Part shown: piece after piece, positions 4,774-13,125 of the stretch
Numbering within the stretch: position 1 is the stretch's first letter
Layout of the letters: every line of letters begins with the position of its first letter
Assembly (NCBI GenBank): GCA_964539665.1
Contig: CAZIKB010000149.1
Coordinates: 1 to 13,608 of the forward strand
From: CAZIKB01 sp964539665
GTDB taxonomy: Bacteria; Zhuqueibacterota; Zhuqueibacteria; Oceanimicrobiales; Oceanimicrobiaceae
Reading direction: 5' to 3'
DNA length: 13,608 nt
Translations under genes and position numbers: made by a program
Notes under the pieces: model-generated
What the model saw: the letters and a program-made list of their open reading frames with translations, nothing else
Database searches by the model: none
Told to the model about the DNA's origin: nothing

Positions 4774-7700
4774 ATGAAATCCTATTTGAACTTTATTGCG
4801 TTGATTGTTGTTCTTTCAACTTGGGTTCAGCTATACTCTCAATCAACATCAAACTCTTATATAGTTGAGCAGGAAATCGCTATTGGTGGTTCTGATGCAT
4901 ATTATGTACCAATATCTAATGCACCCAGCAATGCAGTAATAACAAATGTTGAAGCTAAATTTGATTATATAGCATGGGGAGTCGTACAAAATTATGTCTC
5001 AGTTCGTTTTAATAGAGGTTCTAATCCAGGCGCGTTTGGCGGCGCAGTTTTCGTATCACAGGGAAGCCTCCCAGCGGGCAATCCTGGGACCTATCCCACC
5101 TCAGGATATAGATCTTTTAGCAACTGGAATGGTCAAAATGTAAATACCAATTATTACTTTCGCTTCGCTGTTGCCTCTGGCTCGCCATATGGATCAACAA
5201 TTAATACTATTTATGTAAGAGTTACATATGAAATTCCTTCGGCTTCCATCTCAGGAGGCGTGCGTGATAACGTAACCAATAACGCCATCAGTGGCGCTAC
5301 CGTTCGATTGGAACAGAGTGGTCAGATCAAATACACCACCACTTCCAATTCCAGCGGCAACTACAGCTTCTCCAATGTGACCCCTGGCAACTACAACCTG
5401 GTCGGGCTCAAATCAGGCTACCAGAACTGGTCGCAATCCAAGACTCTGAACCCGGGCCAGAGCCTCACAGGCCAGAACATCGCTATGATACCGCAGAACG
5501 CTTCCATCTCAGGAGGCNNNNNNNNNNNNNNNNNNNNNNNNNNNNNNNNNNNNNNNNNNNNNNNNNNNNNNNNNNNNNNNNNNNNNNNNNNNNNNNNNNN
5601 NNNNNNNNNNNNNNNNNACTACAACCTGGTCGGGCTCAAATCAGGCTACCAGAACTGGTCGCAATCCAAGACCTTAAGCCCCGGTGATAACCTCACAGGC
5701 CAGAACATCGCTATGATACCGCAGAACGCTTCCATCTCAGGAGGCGTGCGTGATAACGTAACCAATAACGCCATCAGTGGCGCTACCGTTCGATTGGAAC
5801 AGAGTGGTCAGATCAAATACACCACCACTTCCAATTCCAGCGGCAACTACAGCTTCTCCAATGTGACCCCTGGCAACTACAACCTGGTCGGGCTCAAATC
5901 AGGCTACCAGAACTGGTCGCAATCCAAGACCTTAAGCCCCGGTGATAACCTCACAGGCCAAGACATCGCCATGGTACCGCTCAACGCCTCGGTAGGTACT
6001 ATAACTGTCACGACCAACCTCGATGTGGCCGCGTTTGACATCACCGGTCCCGCCAACTACTCCGGCAGCGGAAAAAACTGGAGTCAAAGCGGCGCACCAC
6101 CGGGAACCTACACCATCACTTTCAGCGGTCCCAGCAACTACAACGTCACTCCTCAAACGGAAACCAAGACTTTAAGCGGTAGCAGTAGCATCTCCTTCAC
6201 TGCAACGTATACAATAAAACAAATAAATCCGCAAGTTACTGTAAACCCAACTTCTGGTGTTCGGGGCACAACAGAATTCGTCCAGTCTGGATCAGGTTTC
6301 ATGTTCGGTGGAACAGCTGAACTGCATTTCAAGTACCCTGACAATAGCCAGCAATCGGTAAACAAACCGTTGGCCAACAACGGTACTTTCTCTAACACTT
6401 GGCTGGCGCCAAACGATGCCCAGATTGGCACTTACCAGTTCTGGGCCAAAGACTTAGGGTCAGGCAAATCCAGTAATGTAGTGAACTATTCTGTATCTGG
6501 TAGTGGAAACTCCCAACCTCTAATTACAAATGCAAATTATCAACCATCAAATATCTATAAAAATATAACTCCCATAGCGTTCAGTGTTAGTTATCAAGAT
6601 CAAGACAATGATAAACCCTCTGTAAAAAAGCTTGAACTTCTTTATCCCAATTCAAGCAGCTGGAAATATGTTGGCGATATGCAACCATTGACTGAAAATT
6701 ATGAGGCTGGTACAATTTTCAAATACGAGTTACTCCCATTGACTGAAGTTGGTTCTTATAAAACTCGGGCCGTATTTAATGATGGCAGCCTACAAGAAGA
6801 TATAATCTCCGTGTTTCCTGATTTTGAGGTAAAAGAATACAATCCAGATAAAGATAGAGTTCCTATTATTGTAAGTTCAATTCCAAACCAATCCTCAGAG
6901 GTCACTGAACTGGAACCTATAATACAAATAATTTTTGACACACCAATGAAACATGAGAGTTTTCAAAATAATATTGATATGCAGGGATCAAATTCTGGAT
7001 ATCATGCAGTATCGTATACTCTTGAAAGTGAAATGAAAACTCTAAGTATTGAAACAACCTTGGAGTTCTTACCGGGGGAAGACGTTACCATTAAGATAAC
7101 AAAAGAAGTGACATCATTATTTGGCACAGAAATGGAACAAGATTATACCCTGCAATTTAAGATTAAGCAAGTCCTGCAAAATTCCTTCGTATCAATAGGT
7201 GTAGTGAAAATATATGCAGATGGTTTTGAACAATTATCAGGTAGTGCTATTAAGGCAACGTCAAATATTAGGATTAATGAGAATCTTTTTGTTCACGACA
7301 ATTCTAATATTGCTGAAGTTATTATAGACAAATCTAATAACACTATTACAGGAAAGGGAAAACTTATATTTAGCTCAAATGCTGGTCAGCAAGAATTGTG
7401 GTCAGGAAATTTTGAAATTAACCCCAATAGCGGGCTTGTAGTTCCGAAGGGAATTGCTCAACCTTTGCTTCAATTTATCGACGGTTTTCTTATCGACAGA
7501 GACGATATGAAAGTCGAAATTGATTTAATCAATAAAATAGTGACAATTGATACTTACTTTATATTATCATTCAAAGGTATACGTAATACAATAAAGGCTA
7601 AAATAACTATAAACTCAAATGGAAATATTACCGCTAAAATTCAACAGTTTGTCATAAAAATAGCTGGAGTAAATTTGGCTTTCTATGACGCATACTTACA

Positions 7701-10700
7701 AGATGGGGCAATTTTGGCAAAAACGATACAATTTGAATTCCCAAGTTTCCTACAAATCGCAAGAACTGATCTCCATCTTCGGGATGTTGTTATTAAGCCA
7801 AATGAACTGATCATTAATAAGGCAGATATTGGTGTTCTTATTAATACTAATAACTTCTCGATTGATGCTAAACTAAATTTTGATACAAATAATTATGTTT
7901 TTGGTGGTTCAGGTGAACTCAAAATAAAAGGTCTTTTGGAGGAAAGAGGAATTTATGCCAGTTTTGAAATTCGGGATAAGGGCCTGAACCAAATAGGTTT
8001 TGAAGTTTCTGGAATTAATATACCCATAGGACATAGTGGATTCTTTCTTAAAGCAATATATGCTGAAGGAAACGGTATTCAGGAAGATACGCACGAGATT
8101 AGTTTTAAAGCAGATTTTATCGGAGGTATCAAACTAGGCAATGGTTATATAATTAATGCTTATGACGGAAACGCAAGAAACAATGGTTTCGGTGATAATT
8201 TAGGCGCTAGCTTGACAATCCAGTGGGGGGCCGACAGTGGATTTCATCTAACTGGGTCATTAAAGGTGATCGAGTTTATAAAAGCATATGAAGAAGTTGA
8301 GTATTCTATCAATACAAGAGTATTTGAAAGCAATTTGAAGATCGAATTTGATTTAGCCAATGTTGCTGGTGTTAAAGGTAGCGCGGTATTAAAAATCTGG
8401 AAAGTAGCTTCAAATCTGTTTGTTTCAGGAGAAGCTGGCCTAAAAGGCTATATCAAAAAAGGCGCCGTTTTCGGCTTCTGGCCGAAGAGTGACAAGGACA
8501 TTGTCGAAGGTAGAGCACAGTTCGGACCATATAATGGTGAATATGGAAATATCATCTTTGGACTATGGGCGACATTCAAAGTCAATGCTTGGGTTTTCAA
8601 AAAGTATAGCATTTTTGTAAATCAATATGGGACTACTTGGAACAATTCTAAAGCAGACGAAAAAGCTACGGCTTTTAGAAAACCCCCAGGTTCTACTCCT
8701 TTAACCACACCTAAAACTAAAATGCAGGTCTTTGCGTCAGGAATCGAAAAAATAAGAGGATTTAAGTCATATATATCATCGATTCAAACCCTTAACATTA
8801 TTGCTGATACATTGTATTTCGAATTTAATGAGAATGCTGCCTATGGTGCTTTTACAATGAGATGGCAATCGGGTATACCACAACTTGAATTAATAAATCC
8901 TGATAATATTCATTTTACCCCCAATAATATACCTGCAGATTCCTCAATCTTTTACGATGAATATGTTGGAGCATCCGGTTATTTTACACAAACACCAGCT
9001 TCAGGATTATGGAAAATAATAATAAAAAATGTTGACCAAAATACTGAATATGATGTATCAGTCTATGGCGGATTTCCAAAAGCTCAGATACTCTCAGTAT
9101 CCCCTTCATCTCCGATAAAATTAGAATCGAAAGAATATGAAATAAAAGTAAATGTCAGTAATCCAGATTCAATAAACACTGTGAATTTGTACTTCGATAC
9201 TGATGGGGAAGGCTATGATGGGCAGTTTATTGGCTCATATAAGCCGTCATTTGATGAATCTTTTATTTGGAATACTGAAAATGTAGAAGCAGGCTCTTAT
9301 TATATCTATGCCATTCTGTACACCGGCAGTCATTCTGACTTCACATACAGTCAGGGAACTATTGATATTGAAGATAAGATTGCTCCGCTTCCACCACGTT
9401 TCTTTAAATCTATTCCAAGGACCAACGGTATGATGATTCATTTCATGCCATCTCTATCGCCGGATGTTTATGGCTACATGATTATAATGAAGAATTTAGC
9501 GACGAACAAAGTCGACACTTTAGATATTGTAGATCAAAATATGTATTCAATATACTCACCCAAAGATACATCGGAGGTTTCGGCTGTCTCCTATGATAAC
9601 ACCGGCAATCTTAGTTCCCCAACAAATAGTCTGATAGCCTTCGCAGCAGCGCCGGGAGATACTATACCACCAAGCACTACTGTTCTTGATAATGTAGAAA
9701 TTGTAAATTCAACCTCTGTCAAATTAGGTTGGATGCATTCTGATGATGACGTCATGGGATATATTCTGAGAATGGGTACAAGTTCGCTTCAGTATTCATA
9801 TTCTTTGGATCTTGGATTGGTTAATAATTACACAGTCAATGAGTTGTTAAAAGGGTCCACATATTATTTCGTTCTTTTAGCCTATGATCAATACTTGAAT
9901 GTGAGCAATCATTCTTCTGAAAAAAGCATAAAGATAGTATCCAAAAGTGATGCCGATATGGATGGATTATTGGACGACTGGGAGGAATTTTACTGGGGAA
10001 GTATTGATAAAGTGAATGAACCAAATGCAGACTATGACAATGATTTGGTAACTAACGCTGAGGAAATGAGGATGTCTACAAATCCTTTAAGGTCAGATAC
10101 CGATTTGGATAAAGTACCAGACGGGGTTGATTTGCATCCTACGTTGAATATTGACTTAGATGATGATCAAATGCCCGATGATTGGGAACTTTTTCATAAT
10201 ATCACCAATGCGACCCTCGATTCCGATAACGATGGCTTATCAAACATACTTGAGTATTCATACGGCTGCAATCCAAATATTTGGGACACAGATTACGATG
10301 GTGTGAGTGATGGTGAGGAGGTAAAGAATGGGACAAATCCTCGTGATCCAAGATTAAATTCTCCTCCTGTCATATCAGCGATACCAGACACTAGTTTTAT
10401 GGTGGGGGATACATTAAAATTGATACTTAGTGAATATGTGAAAGATATGAATGATGATGTCAGCACTATTTCTTGGTCAGTAGAAGGTAACAATAACATA
10501 ACTGTTCTAATTGCTAATGATGAAAAAACCGTAAAGTTTACTTCAGTTGAGTACATAGGTTCTGAAGGCATGATTTTCATAGCAACCGATCCCGGCGGAA
10601 TGAGTGATTCTACTTTTGCCACAATTACAGTTATCTCAGCGATAACTCACGTATCCAATAAAACCAATAATCTTCCCAGAACTTTCATGTTATTTCAAAA

Positions 10701-10956
10701 TTACCCTAATCCATTTAATCCAGAAACAAAAATACAATATCAATTACCTGTCGATTCCGAAGTAATCATCAGAATTTATAATATCTTAGGTAAAGAAGTG
10801 CTTAAAGTACTTGATGAAAAGAAACAGGCAGGTATTTATCAAATAACTTGGGACGGCCGTGATAAAAATGGAATTATGGTATCTAGTGGTATTTATCTGG
10901 TCAGAGTACAAGCAGGTGATTTTGTAGACACAAAGAAAATGTTATTAATCAGGTAA
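4774..10956 (+). CDS. Giant multidomain secreted/surface protein with T9SS C-terminal sorting domain
   Basis: 2060 residues from the ATG at 4774. That start is preferred over TTG 4741 because GGGGAC precedes it and MKSYLNFIALIVVL is a good signal peptide (about 1-23). Domains in order: a beta-rich N-terminal domain (24-155); at least three 86-residue carboxypeptidase-regulatory-like repeats (157-404, broken by the assembly gap); a PEGA-like domain (405-480); an IPT/Ig-like domain (482-579); Ig-like segments including an SbsA-type domain (583-799); a long unassigned beta-rich region (800-1290); a PPC-like segment and an Ig-like segment (1300-1535); two FN3-like domains (1536-1722); Asp-rich calcium-binding repeats of thrombospondin type 3 character (1725-1858, such as DTDYDGVSDGEE); a cadherin-like domain (1861-1950); and a T9SS/FlgD-like tail (1966-2060) with NYPNPFNPETKI, WDGRD and SGIYLVRV. 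No catalytic domain is seen, so adhesion, matrix or envelope structure is the likely role. It is apparently monocistronic. Confidence 0.85.
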   Translation: MKSYLNFIALIVVLSTWVQLYSQSTSNSYIVEQEIAIGGSDAYYVPISNAPSNAVITNVEAKFDYIAWGVVQNYVSVRFNRGSNPGAFGGAVFVSQGSLPAGNPGTYPTSGYRSFSNWNGQNVNTNYYFRFAVASGSPYGSTINTIYVRVTYEIPSASISGGVRDNVTNNAISGATVRLEQSGQIKYTTTSNSSGNYSFSNVTPGNYNLVGLKSGYQNWSQSKTLNPGQSLTGQNIAMIPQNASISGGXXXXXXXXXXXXXXXXXXXXXXXXXXXXXXXXXXYNLVGLKSGYQNWSQSKTLSPGDNLTGQNIAMIPQNASISGGVRDNVTNNAISGATVRLEQSGQIKYTTTSNSSGNYSFSNVTPGNYNLVGLKSGYQNWSQSKTLSPGDNLTGQDIAMVPLNASVGTITVTTNLDVAAFDITGPANYSGSGKNWSQSGAPPGTYTITFSGPSNYNVTPQTETKTLSGSSSISFTATYTIKQINPQVTVNPTSGVRGTTEFVQSGSGFMFGGTAELHFKYPDNSQQSVNKPLANNGTFSNTWLAPNDAQIGTYQFWAKDLGSGKSSNVVNYSVSGSGNSQPLITNANYQPSNIYKNITPIAFSVSYQDQDNDKPSVKKLELLYPNSSSWKYVGDMQPLTENYEAGTIFKYELLPLTEVGSYKTRAVFNDGSLQEDIISVFPDFEVKEYNPDKDRVPIIVSSIPNQSSEVTELEPIIQIIFDTPMKHESFQNNIDMQGSNSGYHAVSYTLESEMKTLSIETTLEFLPGEDVTIKITKEVTSLFGTEMEQDYTLQFKIKQVLQNSFVSIGVVKIYADGFEQLSGSAIKATSNIRINENLFVHDNSNIAEVIIDKSNNTITGKGKLIFSSNAGQQELWSGNFEINPNSGLVVPKGIAQPLLQFIDGFLIDRDDMKVEIDLINKIVTIDTYFILSFKGIRNTIKAKITINSNGNITAKIQQFVIKIAGVNLAFYDAYLQDGAILAKTIQFEFPSFLQIARTDLHLRDVVIKPNELIINKADIGVLINTNNFSIDAKLNFDTNNYVFGGSGELKIKGLLEERGIYASFEIRDKGLNQIGFEVSGINIPIGHSGFFLKAIYAEGNGIQEDTHEISFKADFIGGIKLGNGYIINAYDGNARNNGFGDNLGASLTIQWGADSGFHLTGSLKVIEFIKAYEEVEYSINTRVFESNLKIEFDLANVAGVKGSAVLKIWKVASNLFVSGEAGLKGYIKKGAVFGFWPKSDKDIVEGRAQFGPYNGEYGNIIFGLWATFKVNAWVFKKYSIFVNQYGTTWNNSKADEKATAFRKPPGSTPLTTPKTKMQVFASGIEKIRGFKSYISSIQTLNIIADTLYFEFNENAAYGAFTMRWQSGIPQLELINPDNIHFTPNNIPADSSIFYDEYVGASGYFTQTPASGLWKIIIKNVDQNTEYDVSVYGGFPKAQILSVSPSSPIKLESKEYEIKVNVSNPDSINTVNLYFDTDGEGYDGQFIGSYKPSFDESFIWNTENVEAGSYYIYAILYTGSHSDFTYSQGTIDIEDKIAPLPPRFFKSIPRTNGMMIHFMPSLSPDVYGYMIIMKNLATNKVDTLDIVDQNMYSIYSPKDTSEVSAVSYDNTGNLSSPTNSLIAFAAAPGDTIPPSTTVLDNVEIVNSTSVKLGWMHSDDDVMGYILRMGTSSLQYSYSLDLGLVNNYTVNELLKGSTYYFVLLAYDQYLNVSNHSSEKSIKIVSKSDADMDGLLDDWEEFYWGSIDKVNEPNADYDNDLVTNAEEMRMSTNPLRSDTDLDKVPDGVDLHPTLNIDLDDDQMPDDWELFHNITNATLDSDNDGLSNILEYSYGCNPNIWDTDYDGVSDGEEVKNGTNPRDPRLNSPPVISAIPDTSFMVGDTLKLILSEYVKDMNDDVSTISWSVEGNNNITVLIANDEKTVKFTSVEYIGSEGMIFIATDPGGMSDSTFATITVISAITHVSNKTNNLPRTFMLFQNYPNPFNPETKIQYQLPVDSEVIIRIYNILGKEVLKVLDEKKQAGIYQITWDGRDKNGIMVSSGIYLVRVQAGDFVDTKKMLLIR
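5242..5985 (+). repeat. In-frame 258-bp tandem repeats
   Basis: Units begin at 5242, 5500 and 5728; the middle one is interrupted by the gap. Units 1 and 3 are identical over 203 bp (5242-5444 and 5728-5930), then differ in a short linker (NPGQSL versus SPGDNL). Each unit encodes one 86-residue carboxypeptidase-regulatory-like beta-sandwich starting ASISGGVRDN. The near-perfect DNA identity indicates recent duplication or gene conversion, and the true copy number is unknown because the array collapsed in assembly. Confidence 0.9.
5518..5617. other. Assembly gap of exactly 100 N
   Basis: A round-number N run inside the tandem array is a scaffolding placeholder, not a measured length. If only one unit is interrupted, 130 bp are missing instead of 100. 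Because 130 plus any multiple of 258 leaves the same remainder modulo 3 as 100, the frame stays open across the gap whatever the copy number. Confidence 0.95.
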
Positions 10957-11396
10957 ATTTGCATTGGAGGGTATAACTTTACATCAATCTGACCTGAATA
11001 CTGTAGCATGATTTCTGATTTTCGAGCATCTTTTAGGTCTTGTGGTTTTCTGAGGTTCTGTGCTACTTCCCTTTCGCGCAGGTTATGCTTTTGTGTGCTT
11101 CGCTTGTGAGGGAATATTGAAGATTAGCAGAATGAAAAAAACCTAAGTGTAATCCAAAAACAAAACCAAGCTTTGTGTCTAATAATCTCTGTGGTTAGCA
11201 ACGCCTTTAAGATGTCATCTGCCTGAATAAATAAAGTGACTTTCAGTAAAGTGTATAAAATGAAGAAAAGATAAGCAGCCGGCTGGTTCGCAGTGGGGCT
11301 GTCTACTATTATCTCCTGCCTTTGGGATTTCTGGGGCATAAAGAAAACTTCCACGAAGGCTGGTACTTTGAGTCTCTCCTTCAGAACCTAACATTA
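10957..11396. other. Spacer downstream of the giant gene; no gene recognised
   Basis: About 440 bases. No hairpin followed by a T run is visible after the stop at 10956, so termination is unexplained. TTCCCT (11067-11072) and AGGGAA (11109-11114) are weak inverted arms. Around 11170-11210 there is a CTTTGTGTC...CTCTGTGGTTAGCA stretch resembling a CTTTGTGTC-CTTTGTGG type of intergenic sequence I recall from FCB-group genomes. The DUF1566 frame is open from 11259, so its 5' part may extend into this region. Confidence 0.45.
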
Positions 11397-12215
11397 ATGT
11401 GCAGGTACCTCACTTTGATGGCAATCTTTATGGTACTCTCTCTTCCTGCCTTACGCTGGCCTCGAACAGGGGGATTGTTGTACATACTTTTTGGCTTCCT
11501 TTACTCGTATTGGATTTTCTCAACCCGTCAGATACTAAGCGCTGCCGTTATTCTGAGTTGGCTGCCCGTAACCCTCCCCATTGTATTCTTAGGAATCCTC
11601 TATTGGTATGGCCGGCCAACGCCTCTCCGACGCGCCTACCAGATCAATATTGCTCTTCCCTTGTTGGTCGTTCTTATATTCGGGACTGAACCAGTCATTC
11701 GGATTTCGGGTCGCCTGGGCGATGGTAACCGTGAAGCTCGTCTCATCGAAGGCAATTCCGTAAAGTTGATCTGGGCACCAGAAGGGCCCGGCTGGGAAAA
11801 TCCATCTCCAAACGATCCGACTTGGTTAGAGGAGTGGAGCGGTCCCACCTGGGAAGAAGCTCAGCAAGTATGTCAGTATCTTACTAAAAATGGAAAGTCT
11901 CTGGCTGATACACCACAAAATATCTGGCGGTTACCCACAGTAGAAGAGGCCGTCCGCTCCATGGCCAGGCACGGGAAAAACTGCAACGGCGTGTGGGACT
12001 CTACTATTAGTCGTGCTTCGTATGCCATCAAACCTGATAAGGAATCGCCCCTCTGGAATACTCACTCTCCAATAATCTATTGGTGGACTGCAACAGAGAA
12101 AGATGAGGAGAAAGCCTATGTCATTGTTTATAATGGCAAGATAATCCCGAGGTTGAAAAACAAAAAAATGGGCAGCCAGGGATTTCGGGCGGTGAAAGAA
12201 CCTGGAAATAGGTGA
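11397..12215 (+). CDS. Membrane-anchored DUF1566 (Lcl C-terminal-like) protein
   Basis: 272 residues from the ATG at 11397; a TTG at 11322 would give 297. Neither has a good ribosome binding site. ATG 11397 is preferred only because it is a standard codon that places the protein start at the first membrane segment. Hydrophobic segments lie at about residues 3-19, 25-42, 46-69 and 81-99. A soluble domain of about 150 residues follows. It contains WEEAQQVCQYL, IWRLPTVEEA, YWWTATEKDEEKAYVIVYNGK and a final SQGFRAV, the pattern of DUF1566/Lcl_C domains (WRLPT, YW-S/T-ST, RxVR). These are related in fold to the formylglycine-enzyme/C-type-lectin group and probably bind ligand instead of catalysing a reaction. 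Base composition is visibly richer in G+C than the neighbours. The function is unknown. Confidence 0.7.
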   Translation: MCRYLTLMAIFMVLSLPALRWPRTGGLLYILFGFLYSYWIFSTRQILSAAVILSWLPVTLPIVFLGILYWYGRPTPLRRAYQINIALPLLVVLIFGTEPVIRISGRLGDGNREARLIEGNSVKLIWAPEGPGWENPSPNDPTWLEEWSGPTWEEAQQVCQYLTKNGKSLADTPQNIWRLPTVEEAVRSMARHGKNCNGVWDSTISRASYAIKPDKESPLWNTHSPIIYWWTATEKDEEKAYVIVYNGKIIPRLKNKKMGSQGFRAVKEPGNR

Positions 12216-12478
12216 AGAAAATAAACCTTGAGCTGGTCGTCCAGAAAGGCATATTCACTCATCACTAATTCCGTTAATAGGCTGTCATTTAGTTGTCGTG
12301 AAGTCATTTGTTGTCATTGACTTGATGACTGAATCACCCTGAATGACATTGTGACTGAAACAACAGCTTATGTCATTGATTATTGCAATACTAACTATGA
12401 ATCGTTCCACTAGTTTGGATATATTCTTCTTGTATTATAACATTTTATTTTGTACAGTAAAGGCACTAAATAACATGC
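12216..12478. other. Spacer with phased TGTCATT motifs
   Basis: No gene recognised. TGTCATT occurs at 12283-12289, 12312-12318 and 12371-12377, and as its complement AATGACA at 12342-12348, giving start spacings of 29, 30 and 29 bases. A variant AGTCATT lies at 12302-12308. The cluster is 130-225 bases upstream of the toxin-antitoxin start. Confidence 0.5.
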
Positions 12479-12495
12479 TATAATAAACGATTATA
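12479..12495. promoter_or_regulatory. Probable -10 box and palindromic operator of the toxin-antitoxin operon
   Basis: TATAAT-AAACG-ATTATA is a perfect 6-bp-arm inverted repeat whose left arm is a consensus -10 hexamer, 12 bases before the antitoxin ATG. Phd/YefM antitoxins normally bind palindromes overlapping their own promoter. No good -35 box is seen at 16-18 bases, and the start of transcription would be very close to the ATG. Confidence 0.45.
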
Positions 12496-12506
12496 AGGTG
12501 TTAAAT

Positions 12507-12785
12507 ATGACATTAAAAATAACAGAGGATATACGCTCCATCACAGACTTAAAGAGGAAAACTAATTCTGTTCTGGAACAAATCCATAAAACTAAACGCC
12601 CGGTAGTTCTGACAGTGAATGGTAAAGCAGAAGCCGTGCTTATGGATGCAAAAGAATATGAAAAAATTACTAATGCCTTTAGTTTGCTTAAACTTCTCAT
12701 TCCGGCAGAAGCGGATGTAAACAACAAACAATATAAAGAAGCCAGTTCTTTTTTCAAGGAATTTAGAAGTGACAAGAAAATATGA
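12507..12785 (+). CDS. Phd/YefM-family antitoxin
   Basis: 92 residues. The N-terminal Phd/YefM fold is recognisable from ITDLKRKTNSVLEQIHKT, RPVVLTVNGKAEAVLMDAKEYE (residues 12-52), the usual DNA-binding half of type II antitoxins. The C-terminal tail (53-92), rich in Lys, Glu and Phe, would wrap the toxin. ATG 12507 is chosen over GTG 12498 because AAGGTG lies at good spacing before it. It overlaps the toxin gene by 17 bases. Expected role: neutralise the toxin and repress the operon. Confidence 0.88.
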   Translation: MTLKITEDIRSITDLKRKTNSVLEQIHKTKRPVVLTVNGKAEAVLMDAKEYEKITNAFSLLKLLIPAEADVNNKQYKEASSFFKEFRSDKKI

Positions 12786-13068
12786 AGTAAATATAACTAA
12801 GCATGCACAAGAAGATTTAGAACATATTTTCTACTACATTGCCAATGATAGTGAGGATAATGCAGCAAATTTTATTAACGAACTGGAGAAAAAAGTACTG
12901 ACTCTCGAAAGCCTACTAAAACGGAATCCATTAATACCTGAAAATGAGTATTTCGGTACTGAATACCGGCACCTGATTTATAAGAAATACAGAATAATAT
13001 ATCGCATATCAGAAAATTCAGTTTATATCTTAAGAATTATTCATGGAGCAAAACTTTTAGAGCGATAA
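12769..13068 (+). CDS. RelE/ParE-superfamily toxin
   Basis: 99 residues, the normal length. The GTG start at 12769 is supported by AAGGA 8 bases upstream and by the antitoxin overlap; the ATGA at the antitoxin stop is out of frame. The fold is shown by two N-terminal helices (about 11-52), then the C-terminal strands EYRHLIYKKYRIIYRI (65-80) and VYILRIIHGAK (85-95) with basic and aromatic residues typical of the family (R67, R75, Y78, R79, H92). Family members either cleave mRNA at the ribosome (RelE) or inhibit gyrase (ParE), and sequence alone does not decide which. Nothing looks truncated, so the pair is probably functional. Confidence 0.87.
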   Translation: MTRKYEVNITKHAQEDLEHIFYYIANDSEDNAANFINELEKKVLTLESLLKRNPLIPENEYFGTEYRHLIYKKYRIIYRISENSVYILRIIHGAKLLER

Positions 13069-13088
13069 TCAGGTTGCTAAAATATTGG

Positions 13089-13125
13089 ATTAGAAAGATT
13101 TCCTAAAGCAATATATTTTTCTAAT
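13089..13125. terminator. Possible bidirectional terminator between convergent genes
   Basis: ATTAGAAA (13089-13096) and TTTCTAAT (13118-13125) are inverted and lie between the convergent toxin and UPF0145 genes; the right arm touches the stop codon of the latter. The stem is AT-only apart from one G-C pair and the loop is 21 bases, so this is a weak candidate. Confidence 0.3.

Noticed and set aside
5242..5985. Regular repeats that might suggest a CRISPR array
   Set aside because: The units are 258 bp, in frame and encode beta-sandwich domains. There are no short repeats with unique spacers.
5932..6431. Minus-strand open frames within the G+C-rich block
   Set aside because: They are antisense to well-supported domains of the giant protein and have no family resemblance; they are open only because of base composition.
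12491..12775. Minus-strand frames antisense to the antitoxin
   Set aside because: The plus strand encodes a clear Phd/YefM protein with a ribosome binding site; the antisense frames resemble nothing.
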